Part shown: positions 41,623 to 53,387 of the stretch, one piece after another | Layout of the letters: each line of letters opens with the position of its first letter | How positions within the stretch are numbered: the stretch's first letter is position 1 | Assembly: GCA_963971575.1 (NCBI GenBank) | Contig: OZ020617.1 | Location: 36,237,626 to 36,301,625 of the forward strand | Source: Liopterus haemorrhoidalis | Taxonomy: Eukaryota > Arthropoda > Insecta > Coleoptera > Dytiscidae | Direction: 5' to 3' | Length of the DNA: 64,000 nt | Program-made: the position numbers and the translations under genes | Notes under the pieces: generated by a model | Told to the model about the DNA's origin: nothing | What the model saw: only the letters and a program-made list of their open reading frames with translations | The model's database searches: none

Positions 41623-41629
41623 TATCTGA

Positions 41630-42034
41630 TGGGATCAGGAAGGAGTGGTCTACTATAAATTGCTACAACCAGATCAAACTGTAACAGAAGATCGCTGCAG
41701 TAAGCAACTAGGGCATCTGAACAGAGACTGTTTCAAAAAGTTTCCTCAAATAACCACAAATCCACGCAGAGTCATCTATCTTTATGAAAATGCAAGACAG
41801 CCAGTCCAGAAGGACCTGTTAGACATAGAATAGGAAGTCTTCCAGACATTGCCCTTTCTAATTCAGATCGATGCAACATGCCTTGTGTGGTTAGCGCTTC
41901 TCGAATGCCGAAAATATGCGAAAATGGGCGGATGGTTGGATTACGTCAAAAAACTAGTCGTTTTTTTCAACGCGGGATTCATTTGCTGTCTGATATTTGG
42001 TAAAAATCATAGATCCATATGGCCAATATTTTGA
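41630..42034 (+). pseudogene. mariner transposase C-terminal part
   Basis: From 41630 the frame reads WDQEGVVYYKLLQPDQTVTE, then HLNRDCFKKFPQITTNPRRV and YLYENARQPVQKDLLDIE, stop, and in the same frame GGWLDYVKKLVVFFNAGF. This follows mariner transposases: IWWDQ-GVVYYELL, the second catalytic block LHDNARPH (here LYENARQP, so the catalytic Asp is lost), and WIDDW..K...FF..GI near the end. The third Asp block (PHPPYSPDLAPSDYH) is not recognisable. The MITE at 41304-41622 is inserted just before WDQ. Confidence 0.7.
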
Positions 42035-42064
42035 TTAAATACAAAGTACTATTTATTTTATGTA

Positions 42065-42712
42065 CCGTATTTTTCGGACCATAAGACGCACCGGACGATA
42101 AGACGCACCCCAAATTTATGAGACAATTTTTAGAAAGAATATTTATTATTACAATAACTTGTACCAGCAACATTCTGTTCATCTTCACTCTCTGTACTAT
42201 CACTTGTCTCGTTAATGTCATTATTCGTATTATTTTCGTCTGAACTATTGTTGTCAATCTCTTCAAAAACCAAGTCATCTTCGATACTAATCAATGCGTT
42301 GTTTATACAAACTTTCTTAAAAGACTTTACAATCGTCTTTTCTTTTACAGCTTCCCATGAATTTTTTACCCAGGTACTTTTGAAATTGTTGTCCGTTTCA
42401 TCCGTTGCAGTAACATTGCGATTTGGCTTTATCATTCGTTTATTCCACTCTTCCCGCATAAAATTATTAAATGGTTTATTAATCGACCCAAGGATTGTCG
42501 TTCACTTGTAAGGCCTACAGAAATTACTAATTTTGTATTCATTTCTATTATATTTTCTTGTTTGATTCTGTTTTATGCACTCCGAATTGATTACACACTA
42601 ATATCGCACACTTTTGAAACAACGCACCTGTATCATCGGACCATAAGACGCACCCCAATTGTGAGTCGATTTTCTGAGTAAAAAGGTGCGACTTATGGTC
42701 CGAAAAGTACGG
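42065..42712 (-). mobile_element. pogo/Tigger element, 648 bp, internally deleted
   Basis: Ends CCGTATTTTTCGGACCATAA and (reverse complement of the right end) CCGTACTTTTCGGACCATAA with TA on both sides (42063-42064, 42713-42714). The phrase ataagacgcacccc recurs in direct orientation near both ends (about 42101 and 42643). The minus strand carries only the C-terminus of a Tigger transposase. Confidence 0.85.
42130..42459 (-). pseudogene. Tigger-like transposase C-terminal end
   Basis: 109 codons: MREEWNKRMIKPNRNVTATD, then WVKNSWEAVKEKTIVKSFKK, CINNALISIEDDLVFEE and an acidic Asn/Ser/Asp-rich tail. The W-K.AW..I..E.I..SFKKC.I.NALDG.EDD pattern is the standard end of Tigger/pogo (DDE_1) proteins. 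The DNA-binding and catalytic parts are missing. The acidic low-complexity tail before the stop is common in these families. Confidence 0.8.
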
Positions 42713-42714
42713 TA

Positions 42715-45438
42715 AATAAATTGTAAAAAATCTCATGTACTTTTGCAACAACCTAACAATTTAAACGAAAATTGAGAATATCATGAAATAAACAGCCACC
42801 TAGGACTATTACGAGCTGGTTCATACGGAAAAATGATATCACAATGACGTACAAAGTCTAAAGCATAGTTTTGCTTAAATGTCTGGCCAAATGCTACGTT
42901 TTCCAAATGGTATGGAAGAATGGACACTGACTGAAGATGTAATAAAAAGAATAAACATCTTCCAAATTTGGGTTTAGCAAAGAATTTTTTGAAACTCCTA
43001 GATAGATCATATAATTAATAATGCGGTATTGCGCAGGATGAATGCATTTGTGGAAATAATGTGTTCGGTAAAAAAACATATATTATGAGATCTAAGACAA
43101 GCGTAATAAAAAATACAAATTTCTACAACTTATCATCAAAGGAAAAATTTTAAGAAATAAAGAACCGTCTGTAGAAACTTCATGATTGAACAATTTGAGC
43201 CAATGGTTTGGCAAAATTATCACATCGCTATTCCTCATTGTTGCATCAAAAATATAAATCGCCGTGTTGGCCTCCAACCTCCACTAATTCAAGGTACATA
43301 ATGAAGAAGGTTCTTTTTGGCATAGGTGCATAATTTCGAAAGTCTAAGTCTAAGAACTTGCCTGGGAAAAAATTAAATTGTCATTACAATGAAATGATAA
43401 TGAGCCGAGCTGGACTGATGTAGCTAGATAAAAAAAAAATCTAGAATAAGACGACAGTCTGTTGAGAATAGATCACATGCATTACATGTACGGGGCAATA
43501 TTTAGAAAATTAATAAAAATTGAATATTTTTTACTCAAGACAAAAAAATAAATAAAATGGAGTAGTAATAGGGATATTTTTGTTCATAAGTTCAGAATTC
43601 GGCTACTAGTTGATGACGACATCGTCTACACTGGAGCGACCAGTTATGCAACATAGTTGCTGGCTCATATCTTGAGAGAATGTCGTTGGACATGTATGTG
43701 GTTGAGATTGCTCAACTTTTCACTATTACGAAATTTATAATGTCATATAATTATATCGGACGACATGTTGTTGACTTCCCAGATGTCGGTCTAGATTTGA
43801 CTTAACTCCAACGACAAGCCTTTGATTTTTGTCGACAATTACTGAACTCACAAAAAGCACGTATCCGCGAAAAAACTTATGTCCTGGAAACTATTACAAG
43901 TGTTAGTCGTTCGACATTATCGTAGGATCATGTTTCTCCTGTGTTAATACAGAAATACCCGTGGTTTCATGTACAGCGGTTCATGTTACAGATTTAAAAT
44001 TAATATTCTGTGGTAAAAATAGCCTGATATTGGTATTAAACGCCATATTTAATATATTTTCTCTTCGCTTGAATAAGCCTGAATCTTGTTAGTTTTTTGG
44101 AACGCATCATCCAAAAAATAATATAAAAATATATTTAGTGTCATATATCATCTTTCAAAGCCATGCAAAACAAAATTAAATAAAGTTCTATTAAAAAGAA
44201 CATGTTTATGAAAAGAAATATGTGGTGGGTGTTGCTGCATTATTATAGCAATACTTGAAAAGTCGTCAGAAGTTGCCGTCAAGTCTTCACCTCATTACAT
44301 CAAGGCGACCAGACGAAAGATATATAATGTAAACGTGATGCTGCCAAATGTGACATAAATATTCAACACATGCTTCCCAGAGATGCAAGGAACATGAGTT
44401 TATTGATGTTTTATTACGGGCTTGTAATTAATTTGGCATCAATGTGTTCTCGTCACTGCAGTCCTCGATTATTCAACACTGTTATTGCAGTTTTATTGAT
44501 ATTTGCAATATACGATTTTGCAAAATGATGGAATGCCTTAATTTCTATTCCTATGATGGAATTTTGCGTAATTCTTTTAATATTACATTCGTTTAGGAAT
44601 CTCGTTGGTTTATGGTTTCAAAAGTATTTAAAAACTGTAGTGGGTTTAAAGCAACAGTAAGCATTTAAACTCAATGCATGTGTATTGGGAGGCAATCAAA
44701 GAACTTAAAAATCGAAAATGAAACATCAAAGCATGCGTAGAATTTAGATATTTGGAAATAATTATCGTATATCCGGTTGTACAAGTCCAGCAGGCGTATA
44801 ATCCGATATTAAAATATATAACAGTTTATTTACTCGTAGATTTATAGATCTAGTCGCGTAATTCGACTTGTCAATTCGGTGGTTGAATTCCCCATTAATT
44901 TCCGCGAATCTGCAGTTTTGTGAAAAAATTTTAGCTACCGAACGCCTAAGGCAACTGTAGAGAGGTAATAAAACTAGTGTATAATTGAATTACATTATTT
45001 ACTATAAGTATTCTTTCTAGTTCATCAATTAATCATTTTAACGGTTCCTTATCATGGGGAGCCAACATTCAAAACGTGATTTATCACACAAAAATCAAAA
45101 TAAATTTATCAGTGTCTTCCTCTTTGTTAAATGTATAAAATTTCATGTATATTAAACTAAAACGTACTTTATCTGTTAAAAATAAACTGTACTATATTTC
45201 AGTTGTTTTCGTGCATAAAATGCCAGTGTATGATAGGAGTTGAAAAAAGTAAAAAGCTTGAAAAAAAGTGCCATAGCGTTTCATTTTTTGCACCCCTGTC
45301 GTAGACAATACAAAATAATTGGGGTTTACACAAGCAACTTAATTATTGGTACAGTCCGAAGAATTATCAGAAAGTGCTTTGAAAACAATTTAAATCAGAT
45401 TGCAATTTGTGATCTTGAATATTGTGAAATCCATAAAT
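42715..45438. other. unassigned DNA, 2.7 kb
   Basis: No inverted-repeat ends, no recognised protein. Two adjacent minus-strand open frames (42894-43079 and 43092-43277) lack motifs. This is one of the longest stretches without a detectable transposon. Confidence 0.5.
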
Positions 45439-46950
45439 ATGGAATTAGAAGAAAATTCAGATATATAATATGTACTCTAGAACAGTGTTTCAGAACCTTT
45501 TCTGGTCTAGGAACCCCCGAAATTATCTAGATATTGTCTGCGGCCCCCCGATATCGCGAAGTATCAAGATAATGTGAACACGAGTTTTTTCGAAAAGGCG
45601 ACGTGTGAGCAAGTTGGGAAAAATTTTGAACTAAAATTTATCCACAAAATTGAATAGTAGTATTGAAATTTTCCGGGATAAAACCTAAAAAAAGTACAGG
45701 ATATCAAGGACAATTTAGAATTTTTAAAGAGGAACGTATGTCATATTGGATACCTTTAGATAGAGCTTTTCAACAACTTTTACTTAATTTTTTTTTTAAT
45801 ATCTTGTAAGGTTGACAAAATACTGTGATATTTTTAAATGACGATTAGGTATATTCCCTATAACAACTTGAAAGTAAACTATTTTTATTTGCAAGTGTTC
45901 AAAATGTCTTCCATTTTATTTTAAACACATTCGCATCCTTACTCTTGAGTTATCTGTAGCTCGGAGAGCAATTAAAAATATATATAATAAAAAATATTGC
46001 ACTTTCAAGTCGTACCTACCTCAAAGTACAACTTGGAAATACTTGAAGTACCTCCAACGCGAACCATTGTCAGAGAAACCCATCAACCGACACATACAAT
46101 TTATTTGACCTTGATATAGTCTACTTATAGTATGTTTCTTTGGTTAAAGCGGAACTAGATTATCAAATCTAGTAATTTTTATCGATTGAATGAAACTTTT
46201 GATTATTTTGTTTAGTAAAAGCCCATTTACTCATTATAAAGTTAGCTAGTGACAACTTAAATGTTTGAAATAGCCTGTAGTTTAAATTAGTTGTCAAATT
46301 AAGTAAATTAGATATAATAAAAAATAAAATATTTATTTTATTTATGTTATGAAAGGTATATTTTTCGAATATAAATGTAAGATATATAGAAATATGGATA
46401 AAACTTATACCTTGCAAGATTGAGTGCATTTTTATTATATTTTCATGTTTCGATCTTGTATGACTTCGCGGCCCCCCGACGAAGCCTTCACGACCTCACA
46501 GGGGGGCCGCGGCCCCCCGTTTGAGAAATGCTGCTCTAGAAGATATAATCGGAACGGCAAATGAGGCAGAGCAAAAATCTAAATATGTTTATTTAAAAAA
46601 ATATAACTTGTTCATGGAATGGTGTAATCAAAAGAAAATAAATTCTTTTACAGAATGAGTAATATTAGCTTATTTCGAGGAAAAATTAAGAAATTTTAAA
46701 TCATCCACATTTTGATCCACGTACTCGAATTTAAAAGCCACATTATTTAGTAATAATAATGTAGATATAAGTAACTATTATAAGCTTATAGCTTTTCTTA
46801 AACGACAATCAGTTGGATATAAAGCAAAAAAATATTTTCTTGAGAAGAAATAAAATAAATTGTTTGGATCTAAATTTACTATAAATGATTCCAACAACTG
46901 TAGTTTTAATATTACTATTATGAAAGAAAGTTCACAATTTGTTATTTTTT
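45439..46950 (+). pseudogene. Crypton-like tyrosine recombinase N-terminal part, copy 2, split by hAT
   Basis: An ATG at 45439 (MELEENSDI, then a frameshift) leads to ICTLE, where the hAT copy at 45483-46533 is inserted. Past it the frame continues EDIIGTANEAEQKSKYVYLK, KYNLFMEWCNQKKINSFTE, stop, VILAYFEEKLRNFKSSTFW, then NNVDISNYYKLIAFLKRQSV and GYKAKKYFLEKK, stop. This is the N-terminal SAM-like core-binding domain of arthropod Crypton-like recombinases (SK..Y...Y..F..W....I.S..E.V.LAYF). No catalytic Arg-His-Tyr domain follows. The last 280 bp are about 95% identical to 29635-29929. Confidence 0.6.
45483..46533. mobile_element. hAT element family H, copy 2 (inverted, 1051 bp)
   Basis: Starts CAGTGTTTCAGAACC and ends GTTTGAGAAATGCTG; TSD CTCTAGAA perfect (45475-45482, 46534-46541). 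Interior matches copies 1 and 3 in reverse orientation, including the ggaactagatt.tcaaatctag motif and the GGCCCCCCGAC-rich end. It lies inside the Crypton-like coding sequence. Confidence 0.92.
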
Positions 46951-47399
46951 AAAATAGTTACAAAATAAAAGGTATAGGTTATATTTAATTTTTTATTTTT
47001 TCATTTAGGAACAGTCGTTGAAAAAATATTGTCTGAAGCATTTTCACAAAGCGTCTTTTTTTCACTCATGGGTCCCTTCTCAAACTTCCCATTCGTGAAA
47101 AAAAGCACTACTTTACGCAGTTGTTGCATAAATAATTATGTTACCATCTTAAATGAAATCAAAAACAAAAAATTTATAAAAAATATTTTTTAAATTTTAT
47201 GATGAATTTCTAAAATGATTCAAAGAATTGATCTACGATTTTGTATCGGTATAAATTCCTCAAGAAGAGGTTGTATATGATTGTTTGGAAAATTAAAGTT
47301 GTGATTTACATATGCAAAAAATGATAAATGATCACGGAACATTTTAGAATAAATAAAATAATATAACCTACTGAATTGCGATTCTGATTCAGAACCTGG
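46951..47399. other. unassigned DNA
   Basis: AT-rich, no recognised feature. Confidence 0.5.
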
Positions 47400-48134
47400 A
47401 GGGTAGATCCCAAGACACACAGCCGAACCATACATCCACGAACCAACAGTATCTGAGGTCAAGGCAGCAATAAACAGATTAAAGAATAACAAAGCAGGAA
47501 TTGATGACATCCCTAGCGAGTTTCTTAAGTTTGGCGGTGAAGGATTTCACAAGTGACTACACGATCTTATTTTGATGGTATGGAGAAAAGAAGAGCTTCC
47601 CGAAGAATGGAAAATAGGTGTGATATGTCCGATCCATAAACGGAGAAAGGATTGTGAGAATTATCGTGGGATCTCACTTCTATGCACTTCCTATAAGATC
47701 CTCGCAAATATTGTTCTGCATCGACTTGCACCATACGCAGAAGAACTTATTGGTGACTACCAGGCGGGATTTCGATCTAGCAGATCGACAACGGATCAAA
47801 TTTTCTCATTAAGACAAATTCTTGAAAAATGTTGGGAACATAACACCGACGTTCATAATGTTTTTATTGATTTCAGGAAAGCCTATGACAGCACTGTACG
47901 TGAAAAACTCTGCCACATCATGGATGAATTGGGCATCCCTAGTAAACTTATCAAGATGACTATGGTGTGTGTGTAATATCCATAAGCAGACTGAATGTAG
48001 GAAACTTTTTGTCACAGCCTTTTGAAATTCATACTGGAGTCAAACAAGGAGACGCCATTTCACCTTTGCTGTTCAACCTCGTGCTGGAGATGGTGTTATG
48101 AAAAGCCCAAGATACCAACCAACGTGGTCTAGAA

Positions 48135-50823
48135 CAGCGTTTCTCAACCAGGGGGCCGTGAAGGCATCGTCGGGGGGCCGCAAAGTTATACAAGATCGAA
48201 ACATGAAAATATAATAAAAATGCACTCAATATTGCAATATAAATTTTATTCATATTTATAAATAAGAGTATTTTATATTTATATTCATAAAAATATACCT
48301 TTCATAACATAAATAAAATAAATATTATTTATTTTTATACATAATATACTTATTTTGACAACTAATTTGAACTACAGGCTATTTCAAACGTTTAAGTTGT
48401 CACTAGCTAACTTCACAATGAGTAAATGGGATTTTACTAAACAAAATGATCAAAAGCTTCATTCAATCAATAAAAATTACTAGATTTGAAAATCTAGTTC
48501 CGCTTTAACCAAAGAAACAGACTATAAGTAGACTATATCAAGATCAAATAAATTGTATGTGCCGGTTGATGAGTTTCTCTGACACTGGTTCGCGTTGGAG
48601 GTACTTCAAGTATTTTCAAGTTGTATTTTGAAGTAGGTACGACTTGAAAGTGCAATATTTATTATTATATATTTTTTAAATTGCTCTCCGACCTACAGAT
48701 AACTCAAGAGTAAGGATGCGAATGGGTTTTAATTAGAATGGAAGGCACTTTGAACACTTGTAAACAAAAATACAATACTTTAAGTTGTTATAGGGAACTA
48801 GCTGAGTACCCGTGCTTCGCTACGGTTTATTGACGGTTTACCATCATCGTGCAATTATTGTAAGTCATGATTCTTTATAGATCACATTGCTGACTCTCTC
48901 CTCAGGTGTAGATTCACCCCGTTAGAGGTTCATTTGTGTAAAATTCGTAGTATGTTTCTAAACATGTGCACGGGTAACTTTTAAGTTATAAAATGAATGT
49001 TATAACTTAATACACACAGGAAATACGACGGGTTGTATAATTCACCCCGATTAGCGATTTACCCCTTTAGGGGTTGATTAGGAAAGAATCCAGAAATAAA
49101 ATTTTCGACATTTGTATGGTTAATCGATGTCTTATTGGTACTAAGAGATATTAAGGAATTCTTGATATCACATTTCAGCCCTTAGGGGTTGAATTTCGAA
49201 AAATACCGTCTTAGTGGGAACTTACGTCATACAGGGAATATACTTTACGAATTTCATGTATCTTGTCCAGAGGACGTTCTATCGAGTAAAACATACCCAT
49301 TTACCCCTTTAGGGGTGAAATTTTTAAAAACTGTCAAAACCATTTCGAGATATTTTAAAAAGACACCGATATGCCAAAAAGACATCTATATGCCAAATAG
49401 GAATTTAATAACTCAACAAACACAGGAAATACGTCGGGTTCTATAATTCTCCCTGATTGTAGATTCACCCTTTTAGGGGATGAATAGGACAAAATCCTGA
49501 AATAAGTTTTGCAACATTTATATGGATAATATTTAGAAGCAAATATGAAGGCGATATATAATTGGACCTGTGAGATATTGAGGAATCCGTGAAAACACAT
49601 TTTACCCCACTTCACCCCTTAGGGGTTGAATTTCCAAAAATCATTTCTTAGGGAGTTGTTAAGTCATAAAAATGATATACTCCCCGAATTTTATGTTTCT
49701 CTGTCTAGACGACATTCTATCGAATATAAAATACCAAATTACCCGTTTAGGGGTGAAATTTAAAAAAAAAGGTCAATACACTTAAATATTTTCAAAAGAC
49801 ACGAAAGGTTCCATAATTCACCCTGATTGTAGATTCACCCCTTTAGGGGTTGATTAGTACAAAATCCTGAAAAATAAGTTTTTCCCTATGTGGGTAGTCT
49901 TTGTAAGCAAAAGCAAGGCGATATATTCTTGACCTAAAAGATACTGAGGAATCCGTGAAAACACAGGCCGAATTTAAAAAAATTATTTCTTAGGGGGTTC
50001 TTAAGTCATAAAAGGAATATACTCCCCGAATTTTATGTTTCTTTATCTAGACGAAATTCTATCGAATAAAAAATACCAATTTACCCCTTTAGGGGTGAAA
50101 TTTAAAAAAACGGTCAAAACACTTTCTAAATTTTCTAAAAAGATACCTATATGCCAAAAAGGAATGTTATAACACAAAAAACACAGAAGATGCGAAGGGT
50201 TCTATAATTCACCCTGATTGTAGATTCACCCCTTTAGGGGTCAATTAGAACAAAATCCTGAAATAAGTTTTTTAATATTTACATGAGTAATCTTTGTAAG
50301 CAAAAACCAAGTCGATATCTTATTGGACCTAAGAGATATTAAGGAAACCGTGAAGCCATATTTTACCCCTTTTAACCCCCTTTTCACCCACTTAGAGGAT
50401 GAGTTTCGAAAAATCCGTTCTTAGTGGGTGCTTACGTCATGGAGGGAATATACTCGCCGAATTTCATGATTGTAGGTTCAGTGGTTTGGGCTGGGCGTTG
50501 ATTATGAGTAGGTAGCTTAGTTACGATTTTATATATATAGATATAATCGTCATTTAAAAATATCACAGTTTTTTGTCAACCGTAAAAGATATTAAAAAAA
50601 TGTTTAAGTAAAAGTATTTGAAAAGCCCTATCCAAAGATAAGGCCCAATCCAAAAAACTCGAAATTGTCATTGACATCCTTTACTTCCGGTTTTTTCTGG
50701 AAAATTTCAATACTACCATTCAATTTTGTGATTAAATTACACCATATATATATATAGGGGGGCCGCAGATAATATTTACATAATTTTGGGGGGTCCCAGG
50801 CCAGAAAAGGTTGAGAAACACTG
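48135..50823. mobile_element. hAT element family H, copy 3 (interrupted)
   Basis: Starts CAGCGTTTCTCAACC and ends GGTTGAGAAACACTG, with a perfect TSD GTCTAGAA (48127-48134, 50824-50831). Total 2689 bp, of which about 1745 bp are a second insertion (48798-50543); without it the element is about 945 bp, near the size of copies 1 and 2. It sits in the LINE coding region between the GVKQG and YADD motifs. Confidence 0.92.
48798..50543. mobile_element. tandem-repeat element (ctagctgagtacccg...tatatatagat) nested in hAT
   Basis: Interrupts hAT copy 3 after ttgttatagggaa; hAT sequence resumes at aatcgtcatttaaaaat, as comparison with copy 2 shows. It opens ctagctgagtacccgtgctt and closes atatatatagat. 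The body consists of four or five tandem units of about 370-406 bp, each with an aattcaccctgattgtagat segment and a tttaggggt block (units starting about 49039, 49445, 49815 and 50206). No protein. Elements with these two ends are common in insect genomes, but I cannot name the class. A related start is at 53388. Confidence 0.65.
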
Positions 50824-51665
50824 GTCTAGAACTCAATGGGTACCTCAAGATTTTAGGGTATGCAGATGACCTGGATATTATTTCAAATAAGGTTGAAGAC
50901 ATAAATACCTTACCAACCTTATTGATGTTGAAGCTCGTAAAGTAGGACTCATCATCAGTAATGACAAAACCAAGTATTTTATTGTTAGTAGACACTGCGT
51001 CATGAGAACACGACTGACTTAAAAATTAATGACAACACTTTTGAGAGAGTTTTTACTTTCAAATGCCCCCTAACCATGATAAGTCAGGTGAATATGATAC
51101 AGCAGGTAATTACGAATAGAATTAAAGCTGCTAATGCATCGTATTTTGCACTTAGTCCCTTCTTCAAAACGAAACTCTTGTCGAGTAGCACCAAAATCAA
51201 GTTATACCAAGTTATAGTACGTCCCGTACTTATGTATGGCTCCGAGATATGGACCTAAACAAAGCGAGATCGACAACACCTCATAGTTTTCGAAAATAAA
51301 ATATTACGCAGAATCTTTGGTCCCATTCAAATTAATGGTGAATGGAGAATCCGTAAGAACAAAGATATACGAGAACTGTACTCAATGCCAAGTATCACCC
51401 AAGAACTCTGAGGCAGACGATTACAGTGGATAGGACACGTTATGAGGATGATGGAGGACAGAATGGTTAGGAAGATATGGGAAGGAAGATTGAATACCCG
51501 TCGATCAGTGGGAAGATCTCGCAAGAGATGGAGAGATCAGTTAACCAAAGATCTGACAAGTATTGGTACACAGGGTACTTGGCAAGACTTGACAATGAAT
51601 AGATCGAGATGAAGGGCTTATGTGAGTGAGGCCAAAATGTCTGAGAGTGCCCAAAGAAGAAGAAG

Positions 51666-52544
51666 AAAATAATATAAACCTATTTTGTTAATAAACAATA
51701 TTTCAAATCAAATTTTGTCTTTGCTTCATCCATTAAACCCATTCTAAGTTCATTCAATAAACTTTTCGTATAGTTATAAATTTTTGCTTCACAGCCCCCA
51801 AAATTATTGTAAGCTTCATCCATCTAAAGAATTTATTTCGAAACAACAAGAACATAGAAAAATGGAAAATGGGAAGCATGAACACGCAGGACGCCAATTC
51901 ATTTAATGTTGCTTGCGCAAAACATAAAAATAATTTGTTTTTAACGTAAACTCTGTTATTAGAGTAAGTGCGGTAAATACGGACTACCTATAAGCACTAT
52001 CCGAAATAAAATTATGCGTATATAGTTACAAAATTACAATAATTTTAGTTAAAATCATTTACAAAATTATTTAGAAATCAAATAACATCTTAAATTTTAC
52101 ATTAAATTTTTTTTTTTTCACTTTATTAAAATCAAACTAAGAGGAAACTTTGATTTAAATTTTTTGTACTTTTGTAATAATTGTGTCATGTTAATATTAC
52201 AAAAATAATTTAAAATGTCATATTTTTAACGTCATATCAACAAGAAAAATCCTGTCTACTTGTTTATCATTTCTATATGTCATGTTGAAAAGTGACATAG
52301 TAATTATTTAGAAAATATTTCATCATTTTTAACATTACCAAAAACGTTCAAGTTCAAGTTATGATGTAATGGATTTTTTAAAAGACGTTTGTAGTCAGTA
52401 ATACAATACAAAAGTAACTAAAACAACTAGATCTGGTTTGTCAAAACAATAAAAAAATAAATAAAAAAAAAACATTATAATAGGTATAGATATTTTATTC
52501 TATTGGCCTAAAATCTACATAAATAATTACATAGTGCAGGAAAT
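51666..52544. other. unassigned DNA
   Basis: AT-rich; no feature recognised. Confidence 0.5.
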
Positions 52545-52580
52545 AAAAGGATATGACATATACTATCATATCCTTTTATT
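52545..52580. repeat. hairpin at a LINE 3' end
   Basis: aaaaggatatga and tcatatcctttt form a perfect 12-bp inverted repeat with an 8-bp loop. It lies at the 3' side of the minus-strand LINE fragment. Confidence 0.6.
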
Positions 52581-52845
52581 TAGAATTATTTCCTTCTCCA
52601 TGTTCGTCTAGAAGCTGGAAAGGGTCCCTGCTTCCAATTTCAATTCTTCTCAGTTTTATAGGTGATGTATTGTCTCCAGTACTTTCCAGCAGATCCTTCA
52701 GAGCTCTCTCTACCTCTTCCTTCGTCCAGAAGCAATTTTCTTTCTCCTTATTTCCAAATCTGTATTTCGCTATCACCTCGGGTACTTCCGTGAGAGCTAA
52801 GTGTTGGTGCATCTTATTATATCGTGAGTCCTTTATTCTGCCCAA
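52576..52845 (-). pseudogene. LINE C-terminal fragment, minus strand, copy 2
   Basis: Frame begins GRIKDSRYNKMHQHLALTEV, PEVIAKYRFGNKEKENCFWT, then KEEVERALKDLLESTGDNTS. This resembles IKESRYNK.Y......PEYL..RCGNEE..N.YW..EE near the C-terminus of LINE polyproteins related to the fragments at 39525 and 62950. The Cys residues of the zinc knuckle are not kept. Confidence 0.5.
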
Positions 52846-53067
52846 TTGTTCTTATTTTGCACGTCTCTGTCTCTTTCCATTGCCCTTACGGTTGTTTCCA
52901 GCCCTGATCTTCTTCGTCTACTGAGGTCTTCCGGTGTTCTGCCATTTTTGTCAAATATCCTAGTCTCTTCATGGTCCATTTTGTATTTAGATTATCGTTT
53001 TCTTACTCTATCCAATATTCTTCTAAAATTTTATTTTCCGTAGTCTGAATTTTTGTAATATATAGTC

Positions 53068-53255
53068 GGTTTCTTTGGTTTAAGCAGATCTAGATTTTCA
53101 AATCTAGTAACTTTTAACGACTGAGTGAAACTTTAAAGCATTTTGTTTGGCAAAAGGCCACTTTTATTCGTTAAAGTGAGCTAGTGTCAACTTAAGAAAC
53201 TGAAAATCCCATTTAGTTGCGCTTAAATATTTGGAATAGCCGATATGTCATTTTG
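53068..53255. mobile_element. internal fragment of hAT family H
   Basis: ctttggtttaagcagatctagattttcaaatctag and the following gactgagtgaaac, gtttggcaaaag, gctagtgtcaactta and ggaatagcc blocks match the interior of copies 1-3 in the orientation of copy 2. Both termini are missing. Confidence 0.6.
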
Positions 53256-53387
53256 TAATACTTTACTAAGACTGAAAACGAGGTGACTTTTTTGGTGTAA
53301 ATGGACTTCGACGTATCCAAGTGAACCAATGTTGTGATAATATTGTAAATATACAATATAAAAAATTTCCCTTGTAGTTATATATTA

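Larger units (their letters stand above)
47400..51665 (+). pseudogene. RTE-like LINE reverse transcriptase, split by hAT copy 3
   Basis: Before the hAT: EPTVSEVKAAINRLKNNKAG (47440 on), stop near 47552, then WRKEELPEEWKIGVICPIHK, CENYRGISLLCTSYKILANI, YQAGFRSSRSTTDQIFSLRQ, FIDFRKAYDS (motif A), stop, and TGVKQGDAISPLLFNLVLEM. After it (50832 on): LKILGYADDLDII (motif C), then frameshifts, TKIKLYQVIVRPVLMYGSEI, stop, LRRIFGPIQINGEW, RRLQWIGHVMRMMEDRM, GRSRKRWRDQLTKDL. This is the order of RTE-like elements; the 3' end at about 51655 is a gaagaagaagaaaat tail. The endonuclease is missing. Many stops and frameshifts: dead. Confidence 0.8.
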
